A DNA stretch of 64,000 bases from contig NC_056544.1 of assembly GCF_910596095.1 (NCBI RefSeq), positions 15,547,155 to 15,611,154 of the forward strand, given 5' to 3'. The stretch is from Thunnus maccoyii (Eukaryota > Chordata > Actinopteri > Scombriformes > Scombridae). Positions 11,549 to 23,400 of this stretch are shown one piece after another (position 1 is the stretch's first letter; every line of letters starts with the position of its first letter). The position numbers were made by a program, and so were the translations under genes. Under the pieces are notes generated by a model. That model was not told the DNA's origin. It worked only from the letters and a program-made list of their open reading frames with translations, and did no database searches.

Positions 11549-12148
11549 TGTCCCATAATGTCTTCCCCAGTTAATCAGCTCCCAGTCTGCCCATGTGTTG
11601 TGTCACCTGTTGTCTGATTACTTTAGTTCCTGTTTCATTTTGAAATGTTTTCTCCTTGTGTTTTGTTACCTTTACTTCCTGTGTTTTCAAAGCTTTACAA
11701 ATACTCTGACTCTTCAAACCTTGTGCAAACACTCAGCAAACATAGGTTCCTCTAAGCAGCTGTGTGAGACTGAAAATGAAAGTTACTGATGCCCACAATG
11801 CAGAGGGAGGCTGCAAGAAAATAGATAAGTGTTGTCAGCTTGCAGTTTCCACAGTGTGAAATGTATTGAGAGATGTATTTTGTTACCTTTACTTCCTGTG
11901 TTTTCCCACCTTTGTTGATTGCCTCATGTGTTTCACCTGTGTCTTGTTTCACTCACCTGTGTTCAGTTTGCAATCAGACCCTGTGTATTTATTGTCCAGT
12001 TTTCTGTTGAGTCGTCTGTGGTTATTGTTAGTGTTCCCTGTTCGTGTTTCTCAGTGATTCGTGTTTATCATTAAATATTCTGCATCTGATCCTGCCTACC
12101 TGCTGTCTCCTGCATTTGGGTCCACCTGCTCCACTCAACACCCTGACA
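11549..12148. mobile_element. LTR-like fossil with a nested Tc1-derived segment
   Basis: C/T-rich sequence typical of teleost retrotransposon LTRs (ATTAAATATTCTGC near 12070, TGCATTTGGGTCCACCTG near 12111-12128), bounded by TGT...ACA. About 190 bp inside it (about 11688-11878) repeats the nearby Tc1 sequence and is flanked on both sides by a direct repeat of roughly 25 bp. It looks broken. The family is uncertain (Gypsy-type by appearance). No coding part is attached. Confidence 0.45.
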
Positions 12149-12718
12149 GAGTGAATTTGATGTCAATCCTGAGGTGTATAAGTGTGACTCTCACTCTCAA
12201 TCATGGTGGTAATCTAATCCTGGACGGCCAGAAACAGTTTGGCCTCTGTGGTCTTGTACTGGCAGCCCTGCTCTTCGTGCTGCAGGGTTATAACGATGTG
12301 GCAAGACAGGTTGTGTATACAGCTGATGATGGAGGGGTCCACATTAGTCTGTACATACCAACGATAAGAGGGAGCCTCTTTTAAAGTTGTCATATTGACA
12401 GAAACATGCTAGTTATGTTTACAATTCAGTGAATACCATTATTACACAGCGGTTAAAACACAGATCCTTTAACTTGTAGTTCAGTTCACATTCGTGTCAG
12501 ACATTAACAGTCTGTTAACTGTCAAACGTATTTTGGCCTTTAAAATTACTTGACTTTTACATGAGGGGAAGATCTAAACATGTCACTTAATAATGAAAGA
12601 ATATTATGAATGAAATAATTAAGTAAAATGATCATGCTCTGCTGGGGTTTCAATCATTATCAGTAACAACATCATACAGAATGCTTGTCATTTTTCAAAT
12701 ATTTAACCAATGTCTATT
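12149..12718. other. Non-coding, with an exon-like stretch of unknown origin
   Basis: Between about 12160 and 12385 both strands show long partly open frames. The minus strand reads [12 protein letters not shown] and [16 protein letters not shown] with stops. I do not recognise it. The remainder (12386-12718) is A/T-rich with no feature. Confidence 0.35.
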
Positions 12719-13052
12719 GGGGCAGCTGTGGCTCAGGAGAGAGAGCGAGTCGTCCACTAATCAGAAGATCGGCAGTTCGATACCTCCAGTCCACATATCA
12801 AAGTGTGCTTGGGCAAGATACTAAACCCCAAATTACTCCCAATGGCTGTGTGCCTGGATGGCTGTGTGCTGTGTGCCCGGATGGATGGTGTGAACATGTG
12901 CGTGAATGATTAGATCCTACTGAAGCGCAGGTTGGCACCTTGCATGGCAGCCTCTGCCATCAGCGTGTGAATGGGTGAATGTGGCTTGTAGTGCAAAAGC
13001 GCTTTGTGTGGTTGGAAAACTAGGCTATATAAGTGCCTTCCATTTACCATTT
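12719..13052 (+). mobile_element. tRNA-related SINE-like element
   Basis: Begins GGGGCAGCTGTGGCTCAGGA with an A-box-like TGTGGCTCAGG, and 50 bases later a B-box-like GGCAGTTCGATACC. The body has CTTGGGCAAGATACTAAACC and ends TATATAAGTGCCTTCCATTT. This is a widespread teleost short repeat whose head resembles a tRNA promoter. About 330 bp, single copy in the window. Confidence 0.65.
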
Positions 13053-15117
13053 ATTGACAGAGTGAACAGTTCATTAGCTTTACCTGTACACTTACCACTT
13101 GTAATGCAATCCAATCCAATCCTGCAATAAATCCCATGACTGTGAAGTTTAAATTGATTTTAACTAATCTCTGTGGTAATTTCAAGGCTGCAATTTATCT
13201 CATTGATAACTCAGCATTGGCAGGAACGGACTGGGCCTTATTGGACAGCATGATAAAGTATAATAAATTGGTCTTTCCTCCCTCTTGACTTCCTATTCTC
13301 TCACAGATAGAATACACTGGAATATTATTACTCATAAACACCCCTCCCATTCAAAGTACAGATGAACAGGACATAAAATCTACATGTCCCATCTATAGTC
13401 AGCTGGCTTAATACCATCATTAAAAGTAAAAAAAAAAAAAACAATAAAACTGCACCCACACAATGTTATGTAACCCTGTACAATAGCTCTGCAATAAATC
13501 AACCTTTGTTAAAAACCGAAACGTTCAGTTTTTGATGCTGTGTCAGAGAAGTTTCGATTGACGTGCATGGTCATTTTCAAGTCATAAAAAGTACTGTAGT
13601 ATTGCATTACAGTATAATGTAAGTTGTTCTTGTTACTTTCAATGGGGCCCCTTATAATAGAATATGTTTACATAAATTGAGATGGTAATGGTGAAATGAG
13701 AAATGGTCTTATAGCATAATCAAACCCAGATGGCTTGGATTGGTTTGTTCGTTACCAATCACAGATGTCCAATATAGTATATAATAAAAGACACATCACA
13801 TGTAACGTTACTTATTAATTCAAACTCGTAAATATAGTGATTCTCCAAACAATATCACATCATCTCATTTTGTTGCTCCCCTATACTGAACACAGCTAGT
13901 TTAATCCACAATGATTTTTTTTTTCTTCCACATACTGTAATGGGAGAGGAAGAGACTATGATAAGCTGATTTTCTTAACAGTGGTAACAACTTACCTGGG
14001 TTTTCAGTAGGACCTGTTTTGTTCCTTACCTGAATGATGGGAGGATGCTAAGGAGAGAAGGGTGACCCAAAAATCAAACACTGTCTATCTTCAACTCAAA
14101 CATCTTTCCACACACATTAGATTTGGTGGCCAGGATGATGTCAGAAAACCTTCAGGATGGAAGAACACACTTAATAAGGAAAAGTGGCAAGAGAGGTTAC
14201 AGCACAGAAACAGTTGGGACAAATGAGAAAGTGTAAATTCGCTGTTGTTTGTTTGATTAAATTTTTCAATTCCTGTCTCAAAGGGGTTGCATTAATCAGA
14301 TGCAGCTGCCTGCAATGTATTTCAGCAATCAGAGTATCAATAAAAAGCTTGTGTGGCTACTGGAGAGGAGAAATTAGTTAGATGCTTCCTTGCAGAAAAA
14401 GTGAAGTCTCTGTATGAATGTAGAATGTGAAGAGCTCTGCTGGTTTTACTTAAGTTACTCATGCTGCGATCAAAGGGATAAAAATCAGGGCAACACAATA
14501 TTGACTTACCACACCGTCACAATTGAAAAAGAGCATGAAGCAGTTGCTTTATTGTAGTTTGCATTTGATTTGCATTTTGCTTTGTCATGGTGAGCCTACA
14601 TGCCTACAGGTAATCAAATTAAATATGAATTAAAACTTTAATTACAGTTTTGAAATATTGGAATTTAATAGAACAAGGTAAACAGTACAGAGCAAAATGA
14701 CACTGAAATCCTGAATTTACCAAAGCACTGATTCACTGGATCTATTACTGATAATTCATAAGGATTTTCTGAGAATAGGATTGAGGATCCATATAGAACA
14801 TAAAATAGGGAAGAATGATTGACATAGATTGACAGACTTTGATTGTTCTCTGAAATGGGAATTGGGCCGAAGAAAAAGAAAAAAAAGTAAACAAAAAGGA
14901 AAATGCAATACACAGTTGGGCTGAATGCATAAAATGGACATCAACCCAATCCAAACAAACATGTGATACTGTGATGTGAAAATGCTGGTCTGCATGTTGA
15001 TTATGCCCTTCAAGCAAATAATCAATTAACCCTGTGTACATCAACATGTTGTTAGTGTTGACAAATTAATTAATTAAGAACAATTTATACAGTTATAACC
15101 AACCACTTGACTATTGT
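13053..15117. other. Gene-poor region
   Basis: No gene recognised. Contains a poly-A run near 13430 and an A/T-rich stretch. Open frames at 14184-14381 and 14665-15047 lack motifs and occur on low-complexity sequence. Confidence 0.4.
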
Positions 15118-15325
15118 AGGGCTGGAACTAATGATTATTGTCATTATCAACTAAGCAGATTATTCTTTTGATTAATGAGAGAAGAAATGACAGAAAACAG
15201 TGAAAATGAGTGTTAAAACATTCAAAAGTGACATCTTCAAATGTCTTGTTTTGTCCAACCAACAGTCCAAAAACCAAAGATAATCAGTTTACTATCATGT
15301 ATGACAAAGAAAATGAGAACGATAT
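15118..15325. repeat. Common teleost interspersed repeat
   Basis: Starts GGGCTGGAACTAATGATTAT and contains GACATCTTCAAATGTCTTG and TTTTGTCCAACCAACAGTCC, a familiar fish repeat (usual start GGGCTGCAACTAACGATTA). A diverged copy lies in opposite orientation at about 30130-30482. Confidence 0.65.
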
Positions 15326-15389
15326 TGGGGATGACTGGATCAGGATCAGAAATGTCAGAGGACTATCCAAGGGGCTTTTTATTTAGCTT

Positions 15390-15587
15390 TTATTTAACTG
15401 TCCTTGGTACCTTGTCTGTAACAGTTTCACCTCTTAGGGCTGTAGATTTGGCCAGGTGACCTTGCAGGGTTGGGCTAAGTTGGGTGAAAGCCTCCTGCAA
15501 TTCTCTTTCTCCACCAATGAAGTTTGTACCTTGGTCTGAGATCAGTTCATAAGGGCAACCTCGGCAGCTATAGAGTTTGGCAGTCAT
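15390..15587 (-). mobile_element. BEL/Pao-like retroelement fossil, integrase fragment
   Basis: The minus-strand frame contains ELISDQGTNFIGGERELQEA, the integrase core pattern (DxGTNFxGxxxEL) of BEL/Pao elements. Only about 200 bp remain, with no LTRs, capsid or reverse transcriptase nearby. It is a broken, old fragment. Confidence 0.6.
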
Positions 15588-15599
15588 ATTTAAGTACAG

Positions 15600-18500
15600 T
15601 GCTCAAAAGGTCATGTATATCAATTTATGCATGCAGTACATGTATAGATTTGAGCAGTGCATGTATAATATAGGGAGAATCAAAGATCATGATTCCTTTA
15701 TTTGTATGTAGTAACTGAAGAGAAAACTATCTGAAATGGAAAAGCACGAAAAAAATATACAACAATGGGAGTAATGTAGTTTCTTATGTCTGAGATCTAG
15801 TAAAAAAAAAAACAACTGAAAATTATGCATGCAGAGAGGTTGTTGTGTTTATGGTATCTTACTGCCATCTAGTGGACTATATATATGTACATCCAAAGCG
15901 CTTTCTTAGAAAGTTCCCATGCATGGTACAAGCTTTTATATTTTCCTTCAACAGCTGGTTTTCAGTTGCAAAGCATTTTGTTGTTTAGATTCTATTATTT
16001 CACATCATATATATTATTATGCACATTATTTTCCTTCTCAGATCTTTCAAATTGCAGCTCGTTTGGTATATTGGGGCAAAGCGATCATCATCTACCTACT
16101 GTGTGAGAACAACATCTACATGCTGTCTCCTCATGCCAACATCTGCCTGTGAGTAGCCATGATGTGAAGTAAGCCAGTTGGCTGTACTGGATAATGTAGC
16201 GCTAATGAACCACAGAGGGGCACAATGAGTAATGATCATTCTAGACCTCCAGCTACCTCTCTTCAGGAATCCCTGAGGAGAGGAGGTGGGGAGAGAAAGA
16301 GGGCAAGAAAAGGAGGACTCTAAACATCAGACAGGCTGTTTTTGTTTTGAGGGATGCAGAGCGTTCCAGACATCTGTGAAATCACTGAGAAAAGATGGAA
16401 TGAGAAAAGGTACATTTCAGAGCAGATTTGTTTTTTCAGTGTAGGCATTGATAAATTGTGTCTTATTAATAAATGCTAAACCATAACTTCCCAGTTCAAA
16501 TTTGCAGTTCAAATCAGTATCATCAAAATATGATGCCAAAATGTGTTGATACTTACAAAATGGATGAGAAATATTTTGTATGATTTCTGCGGATTAGAGT
16601 TTAGATTTTTGGAGGTTATTCAGCCATCTTAACTTTCTGAGAACTACAAAATTCTAAAAATATTAATGAACTTATTTCATCCCACTTGTGTAAGAAGTAG
16701 TGCATCCCAGCAAAGGAAATAGAAACTTCTCAAGTTTTTATACTCCCTAAATGGTGAAGTCCACAAAGGAAACAGATGGCAGAATAGTTTCAGGACTATT
16801 CCCAGTCTTTCTGCCTCCTTATTCATACTAATGCAGTGGTGCCCACTTGTTCCCCCTGGGACTATGCTACATCCTGGGGTTCTGTTGGATTTCTGTTGGG
16901 GTCCCTCTCCAGCCACACCTCTGGGTCTGAGGCAAGATCTCGACTGTCAAAACAGCGGAGTATATTCAGAGCCTGGCACAGCTTTGAAGGCCTGTTGCAG
17001 AGCTCTCTGTCTTTCAATTGTCAGGCTCCCACTTTGCGTCTGGCTGCTCTCAGCTGCCTCATGATGGACTGACCCTGCTGGGGCTCAAGAGAGCACAACA
17101 GCACAGCAGCACCCTCCCCTGTGCAACACAGCACACAATATGCATCAGTCAGCACGGCTCCACTCTGTCTCCTTCCTTTCACCCTATACCCACTGACAAT
17201 AGAAAACACAAACACAAACCACTGTATAGGTTTAATGTCATATTAATGACATTAACAACACCTGGAGGTCATATTAAACCAAAAAAATGCATTATACTGT
17301 ATATATTTTTCTGCTTGCAAGCATCTGTAGGCAAAAATGGCTAACTCCCAATGATCTCAACGTGGGACAGGTATTTCTACTTTACGTCACCCTGGGTGCT
17401 TTTACCTTGACTAGACACGTTCATACAGAGGTAGATGCCATAGACTGGATACACATAGATTGTGCCTGGCTTCATGAACATAGCTGTGTTCCTCTCTGTG
17501 CATTTTTGCCCTGCTGAGTGTGAAGCTTTGTCCTCTCCTCCGAGGTTGGCTTCAATCTCCTATTTGTCCTCTCAACTCAGTACCATCCTCACACCTGTGG
17601 ACCAACACCTGTAGGGGCAAAGTACAAGACAGATTATCTTTTCACACAGCAGTCACATTTTAAGTAGATGGAGATGATTAGTCAATTAATTGATGAACAT
17701 AAAATTGTTTGGCAACAATTTTGATAATTGTTTAATCAAAAACATTCACTGGTTAAAGCTTCTCATAGCCTCTGTAAATATCTTTTTTTTCTTAGTCCTC
17801 TGTAATAGTAAACTGAATATTCTCCTACAGTTCATTAAATCTGTGTGGTATTGTGGTACCAGCGCTGCATGCACGGTGAACTGCCGAGGGGAGACGAGCA
17901 AATAGGCAGCGCAAAGCGAGTTGTTGAGATGGTGTTTTTGTGGAAAATTAGACGTCTCAGAACCACGTCTGTTTCTGGAGTAAAGTTACTCCGCTAGCGA
18001 AGTGACTTTGGTGATTTTACCAACAAAAGCAAACTAAATAATTACTGTAAATGTGCTGCAATAACTGATTAATGTCTCAAATATAAATAAGTTATTTCAA
18101 TTAAACATTCTCCGACCGAAATCGGCACGGAAAACAACATTTAATGTGGTTAAAGCATCTATACTGATCTATAAATGAATGTGTTACAGCATTCTTACAG
18201 TATCTGCTGTCCGCAGCTATTTTATACTGTATGAAACGCTTCTCCTACAGTTCATTAAATCCCTGCAGCATCTGAAGGCAGCAGGACAGCTATGTTGATA
18301 AATGTGCAGCCTCTGAGAAACTGCGACAGAGCACAGTGTCATTACACACGCTCGTTCACTGTGTTTACCTTCATTAAATCGGCTGAAAACGACGCCTGGA
18401 GCCAGATGCATAAATTACGCATATGCACAAAACCATACATACGCCATTCCCCGCACATAAACTGGTATTTATAAAAGCAGAATGTGCGCACCTTACGCAT

Positions 18501-19741
18501 TCTTCAGACCAGGCGTTCACATGCTTGTGACATGTATTTTGCTGTTAATACTCCTTTTTATTTTATCAATAGTTGTGTCTCACTTTGTTACGTCGTTTAA
18601 GACGTGAGTGCCGCAAAATATGATTACATTTCTGAGATACCACTGTTGACGATGGTTTACAGGTCCATGTGATGAATTCACGATATGGACGCTGTCATTA
18701 CGTGCGTAAACTGCACTTTTTATTTCCAGTTTGTTTCATTGACAGCTGTAGCTACAGACTGGTGGAGCAGGCATCATGTTATCATGTTGATATGAAAACC
18801 GCATCCATTTATGACTCATTATGGGAGAGGAAATGAGGCTTCCTGCTAACTTCTCGTCACTTACCATGTAATTTCCCGGGCAAGTTTCATCCACACCCAG
18901 GGATTTAAATGTCCTTACGTAAACTCTCACACGCTGCACGGACAAAATATACACACTGCCCCATTCCTTAAAAGGAGCTACGCCACCAAGAGTTTCCTAG
19001 GCAACGACACAGAGGTTAACTCACGTTTCGGAACAGCGCTGCACTACAGGCTCCCAAACGCTATTGATTTCCGAATGAATGAATAGTTATTATTATTATT
19101 GGCATTGAAAAAAATATTTTTTTGGCCTGGTGGGGGTTCCTCGTTGGCCACCACGCCTGTACAATTATAGGGGAAACATTGAACTTCCTCGTATGAATCA
19201 GGTCATATCTATATGCAATAAAAACAAATGTTTTTGCCCTTTGCTCATGGCATTTATGACAATCTTTTGTTTTTTGCATGTGTGTTTGGCAGGCAAGTTT
19301 CACTCACACTCCAGAGATTTAAATGTCTTCTACTTCATTGTATTAATTTGAATAAGAACAAGTCGAGAAATGGGTCTCTTTTAAAAATTAGCTCCTAGAG
19401 GGCATGTTGATCCAGCACTGCAGCACCTCATAACGGGTGAACTTACCTCTCTCAAGTGCACAGCTATGGAAGGCTTGTATTGTCATCCAAAGATGAAAAA
19501 ATAACAATACAGTAATGTCATAATAGTATATCTTTAATTACACAGAAACCACAAGGTGTGTGCTGTTCTCCCAACATTACAGAACGTGACATGCCTTTTT
19601 ATACTGAAGACAGGCTATGTGTTCGTGTTGCGTGACAAGCCTCATCCTGTTTTGTCAGGCTCTTTGGCACCCTCAAAACAAACGAAGAATGGGACATTTA
19701 ACTTTGGACATATCCCAAATTTGAGTTGGCGTCTCTGCACT
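15600..19741. other. Gene-poor region with repeat remnants
   Basis: No supported gene. A 22-base sequence (TCTCCTACAGTTCATTAAAT core) occurs at about 17820 and again at about 18241. The segment 18390-18560 holds a palindrome-rich repeat with several TTACGCAT/ATGCGTAA-like motifs. CAAGTTTCA...GATTTAAATGTC occurs at about 18880-18915 and again at about 19294-19330, pointing to an internal duplication of about 410 bp spacing. Confidence 0.4.
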
Positions 19742-19799
19742 ATGTGTGTGTGTGTGCGTGTGGTACACACAAACACATGTAAATGGGCGTCTCTGCATT

Positions 19800-19874
<75 letters not shown>
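19742..19874. repeat. (TG)n microsatellite
   Basis: Long TG run (mostly 19802-19874) in the upstream flank of copy C. Open frames on both strands here are artefacts of the dinucleotide. Confidence 0.95.
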
Positions 19875-19875
<1 letters not shown>

Positions 19876-19909
19876 TATTGGGTATTGGTAGTGGGTATAT
19901 GACCCTCAT

Positions 19910-20060
19910 TCCCCTACAGCATTTACAGATCGATGTACACATTTACAGTTCAATGTACACATTTACAGATCTCTATACACCTGCAAATTGAGTAAATAGA
20001 GATTTGGAGATTCTTTTACACATTTACAAATCTGATTACACACACATGGATTGAGATAGT
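19910..20060. repeat. Short degenerate tandem repeat
   Basis: Three to five imperfect copies of a unit like CATTTACAGATCTATGTACA. A related motif (CACAGATCTGTCTACACATT) occurs at about 24945-24975, just beyond the other end of the copy C block. Confidence 0.5.
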
Positions 20061-20195
20061 TACACTACTCTCCAAAATATTTGCAGATAATTCTGCTACA
20101 ATAATACCCCCATATATTTAACCCTGAGGATCTAAGGACCTCCCCGTCCTGCATCAGGAGGAGGCGTGTCTGTTAGACATTTAAATTTCACTAGT

Positions 20196-20206
20196 GAAAG
20201 AGAAAC
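20196..20206 (+). promoter_or_regulatory. ISRE-like element upstream of copy C
   Basis: GAAAGAGAAAC fits the interferon-stimulated response element core GAAANNGAAAC. It lies about 230 bp upstream of the ATG at 20433, and an A/T-rich TATTTATAAG lies between them (about 20340). The corresponding upstream region of copy B carries the same element, so it is part of the ancestral promoter. Confidence 0.6.
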
Positions 20207-20432
20207 AAAGTGAGATACATAGGGAGAGAGGAGGGAAGTCACTGCTCTTGCTCGTCTGGTTGTATTCCCGTTTCGATTCTCGTTCGGGATGTATTAGTTG
20301 GTGCACGGGTTACACTTAAATGGCTTAAAACAATCCTGACTATTTATAAGTCCGGAGACTTTTGTCTATCCTTGACGGCTGAACCCTTGCTGGATTTTGA
20401 AGCTGGAAACAAGTAACGCTGGAAATAAGAAA

Positions 20433-23400
20433 ATGCATCCTACTGGCATTTTTGTGTTAATGTTGTGCCACTTGTCAGGAGCTATCCCGGTTCCAGTAGG
20501 TAAGCTTGTCTCTTTGCATTGCAATTACTTACTTAAAGATTATAAATAATAATAAAAATAACACACAAATCTGAAAACGGACTGTAAAGTCAACAGCAGG
20601 ACGACTTTATTTAGCCTTTGAACGGACGTAACCATAGAAACCAGCTAACATTAACTTGGTTACCGCTGTTCATAGTTCACAGTTTATTTTATATCCAGTC
20701 TTTCAGTCCGGTGCGGTAAGACTATAACTGTATACTTTTACTGCTGTAACGTTACTTTCACAAGACAGGTTATTTTACACATGAATTAGTATAAAGAAGA
20801 GTATCGTGTACACCGGTACAATGTCAGTAAAATAGCCCTGCTGTAAATCCTGTTTTTCTTTTAGCTTCAGTGTTCAGTTTTTGTTGACAGTGTCAGACAG
20901 GTTGTTACTTCCGAGTTATGGTTATTTATGAGGCCATATAGTTTTAATGGTGGTGTTGTATTGGACTGCATTATAATCATCCACCCCAATTACAAACATA
21001 AGGGGATTTTATTGGAAACATCTCACAACATACCAGTGCATCGCCACCACAGAAGTAAATCAACTTCTCTCTGACTGTGACAGGACAAACAAGTGTTGTT
21101 GGTCCACTGTTTTTGATTGCGTTAGATTTTAAAAGTTTACCTGGTCAAACTGGTAACACAGTGTATTTGTATTATGCTAATTTGTATTCCACTGCATTTA
21201 TTTGACAAATGCAATGACTAGTTATATTACAGATGAAAGATACACTATGCACAGTGCTACCAAACATTTAAGTAGTTGTGACCTAGTGCCACATAAACAA
21301 CATTAAACCATTTTATGTGAAAAACTTCAAAATTAATCACACTGAAAGGGACTATTCAGCAGGATGATTGGTTTTACTTTTGATTTCACAGTTATTATTT
21401 ATGCATGTTTGCTAAAGAAACATTTAAATGAAGGACTATTTTCAAATGACTAATTCAACATTGTGGCAGAACTGTTACTACTTTTATTTAAGGATTTGAG
21501 TTTTTTAACAAGTTACATTTGAACCTTTTTCTCATTTCCTGTTACATTGCTTGAAAACATTCCCACATAAGCACAATCTTCTCCCCTTAGATACAGTCAT
21601 AATTCAGGTTCAGCAGTGGGGAGTGGTGGGGGACCAGCGGGTCGTGGAGCAGGTCCTTCTCAATGGAGTCCCTTTTATTGGCAGAAGCAAGGAAGTCAGC
21701 ATTATCCAGACCATATCACCTGATGCATTCCTTTCAACACTCACAAGTCTCAACCAGATTGCAGTACTGAGTAAGAAAATCATCCTGTACTATTAATGAA
21801 TGTCATGACTCAAACCTGATCAAATCTCAGGGTCAGTCAAATGTTTTATTCAATATATTTTATTGAATATTTTAAAAATAGCCTTCATCTCACTCCCTAG
21901 GAAACCACACTGTCCTTTGGTCTCGTGAGTGCATACTGGAGGGGTCTCAGCTGCTCTGGACTGACCGTGTGCTCTATGATGGAGAGGTCTACCTGACTCT
22001 GGATCACAATGATACCTGGACAGCCCACTTAACACAAGCACTGGCCTTCAAAGCTCTGTGGGACCAGGAAGAGCAGCACACAAGGACTGAGAGGATCCGC
22101 CTTCAGGAGGGATGCATCAAGCTGATGAGAGAATTAAGGCTTTCTGGGGATCAGTCAGGTATATTTATTCTTTCTACAGGTTGTTTGTTTGTGTATTTGT
22201 ATTAAAAGTGCTGTACAAATAAAGTCTGATTGATTGATTGATTGATTGATTATTATTATTATATTTATATTATTCAGGATCTGTAGCTGTAGCTGTCTGA
22301 TAGTTTTGACTATTAATAAGGTTGAAAATGAAGAAAAATGCTTGAATGTGGCTGTGGTCCGGTTACAATTTTTGGCATGTTTTCCTAGTTCCAGGTTTTC
22401 ATTTTCCCCGGTTTCTGATCCCAGTCTTGGCACTGCTGGCCTTTATCGGACTTATCATAATCAGCCTCTTCCTCTACAAAAAACAGGGTGAGTAAATGAG
22501 ATGTTTCCTTTCCACTTGGATAATAATAAATCAAGTCATACAGAGTGGAATATGGTCTTGTGCTGTATACTGTGAGTAAAAAGTAGGAATGATTTAATCT
22601 TTAGCTCATCATCCACATACTCATAAAAGACAGCAATACTTGGCTTTATTTTAAAACATGTCATGTCACATGATTCTGGTATGGAGTCTCATACTCATGG
22701 GAAAATATAAAGCACAGTCATGTGTTTTGTCTTTATCTCACTCTCTGCTTAGGTATGCGGCACCCTGGAGGTAAGAAAACAACACTCCCTATGTTTTCTC
22801 TTTAGTCTCCGTACACTTCTCAGTTAAAGTCTGTGTAAAGGAAAATCAGAGATTTCCTTTGAAACACATTATACATGTTACAAAATAATTGTTGAAAACA
22901 TGTGAAAAGACTGTGAACTATGTAGTACTGAAATGTGGAGTTACACCATTAAACTGTTTTTCACCGTTTCTGTGTTCAGGATTAGTTGGGCATGACTAAA
23001 ACAGCTGCACCATGATGTAAATGGGTGACTAGAATGACCCCCTCCCCCCCAGCACTTTATAAGAACTAGAGCGCCTTGGCATCAGCTGGATGTGTAGTCT
23101 GTTGTTTGCTGATGGCAGCATGTAATACTTTCATTGCAAGCCTAGCATTAGCATCCTGAAGTTTGCTGCAGTCACAACAGTAGATGTAAACTCTCTGGGC
23201 AGGTAGAAAGGTCAACACTTAACTATGATATATTCTAGGTTAGCAGTGCCTCTCGATAATAGCATTGTCTGTGCACCAAGCTTTGTGAAGATAAATGCAC
23301 AGTCCCCCCACTACAGACGTACTCCTGTGGCTGCTACATCCAGCCCCTCACCAGCGCTTTTTAAAGAAGCAAGTAATGTTTACACTGAACTTCATTGAAA

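Noticed and set aside
16677-17215. Open frames around 16.7-17.2 kb on both strands
   Set aside because: No homology recognised and no exon boundaries; looks like non-coding G/C-richer sequence.
19673-19991. Open frames of 80-90 codons on both strands
   Set aside because: They run through the (TG)n microsatellite and consist of CV or HT repeats.
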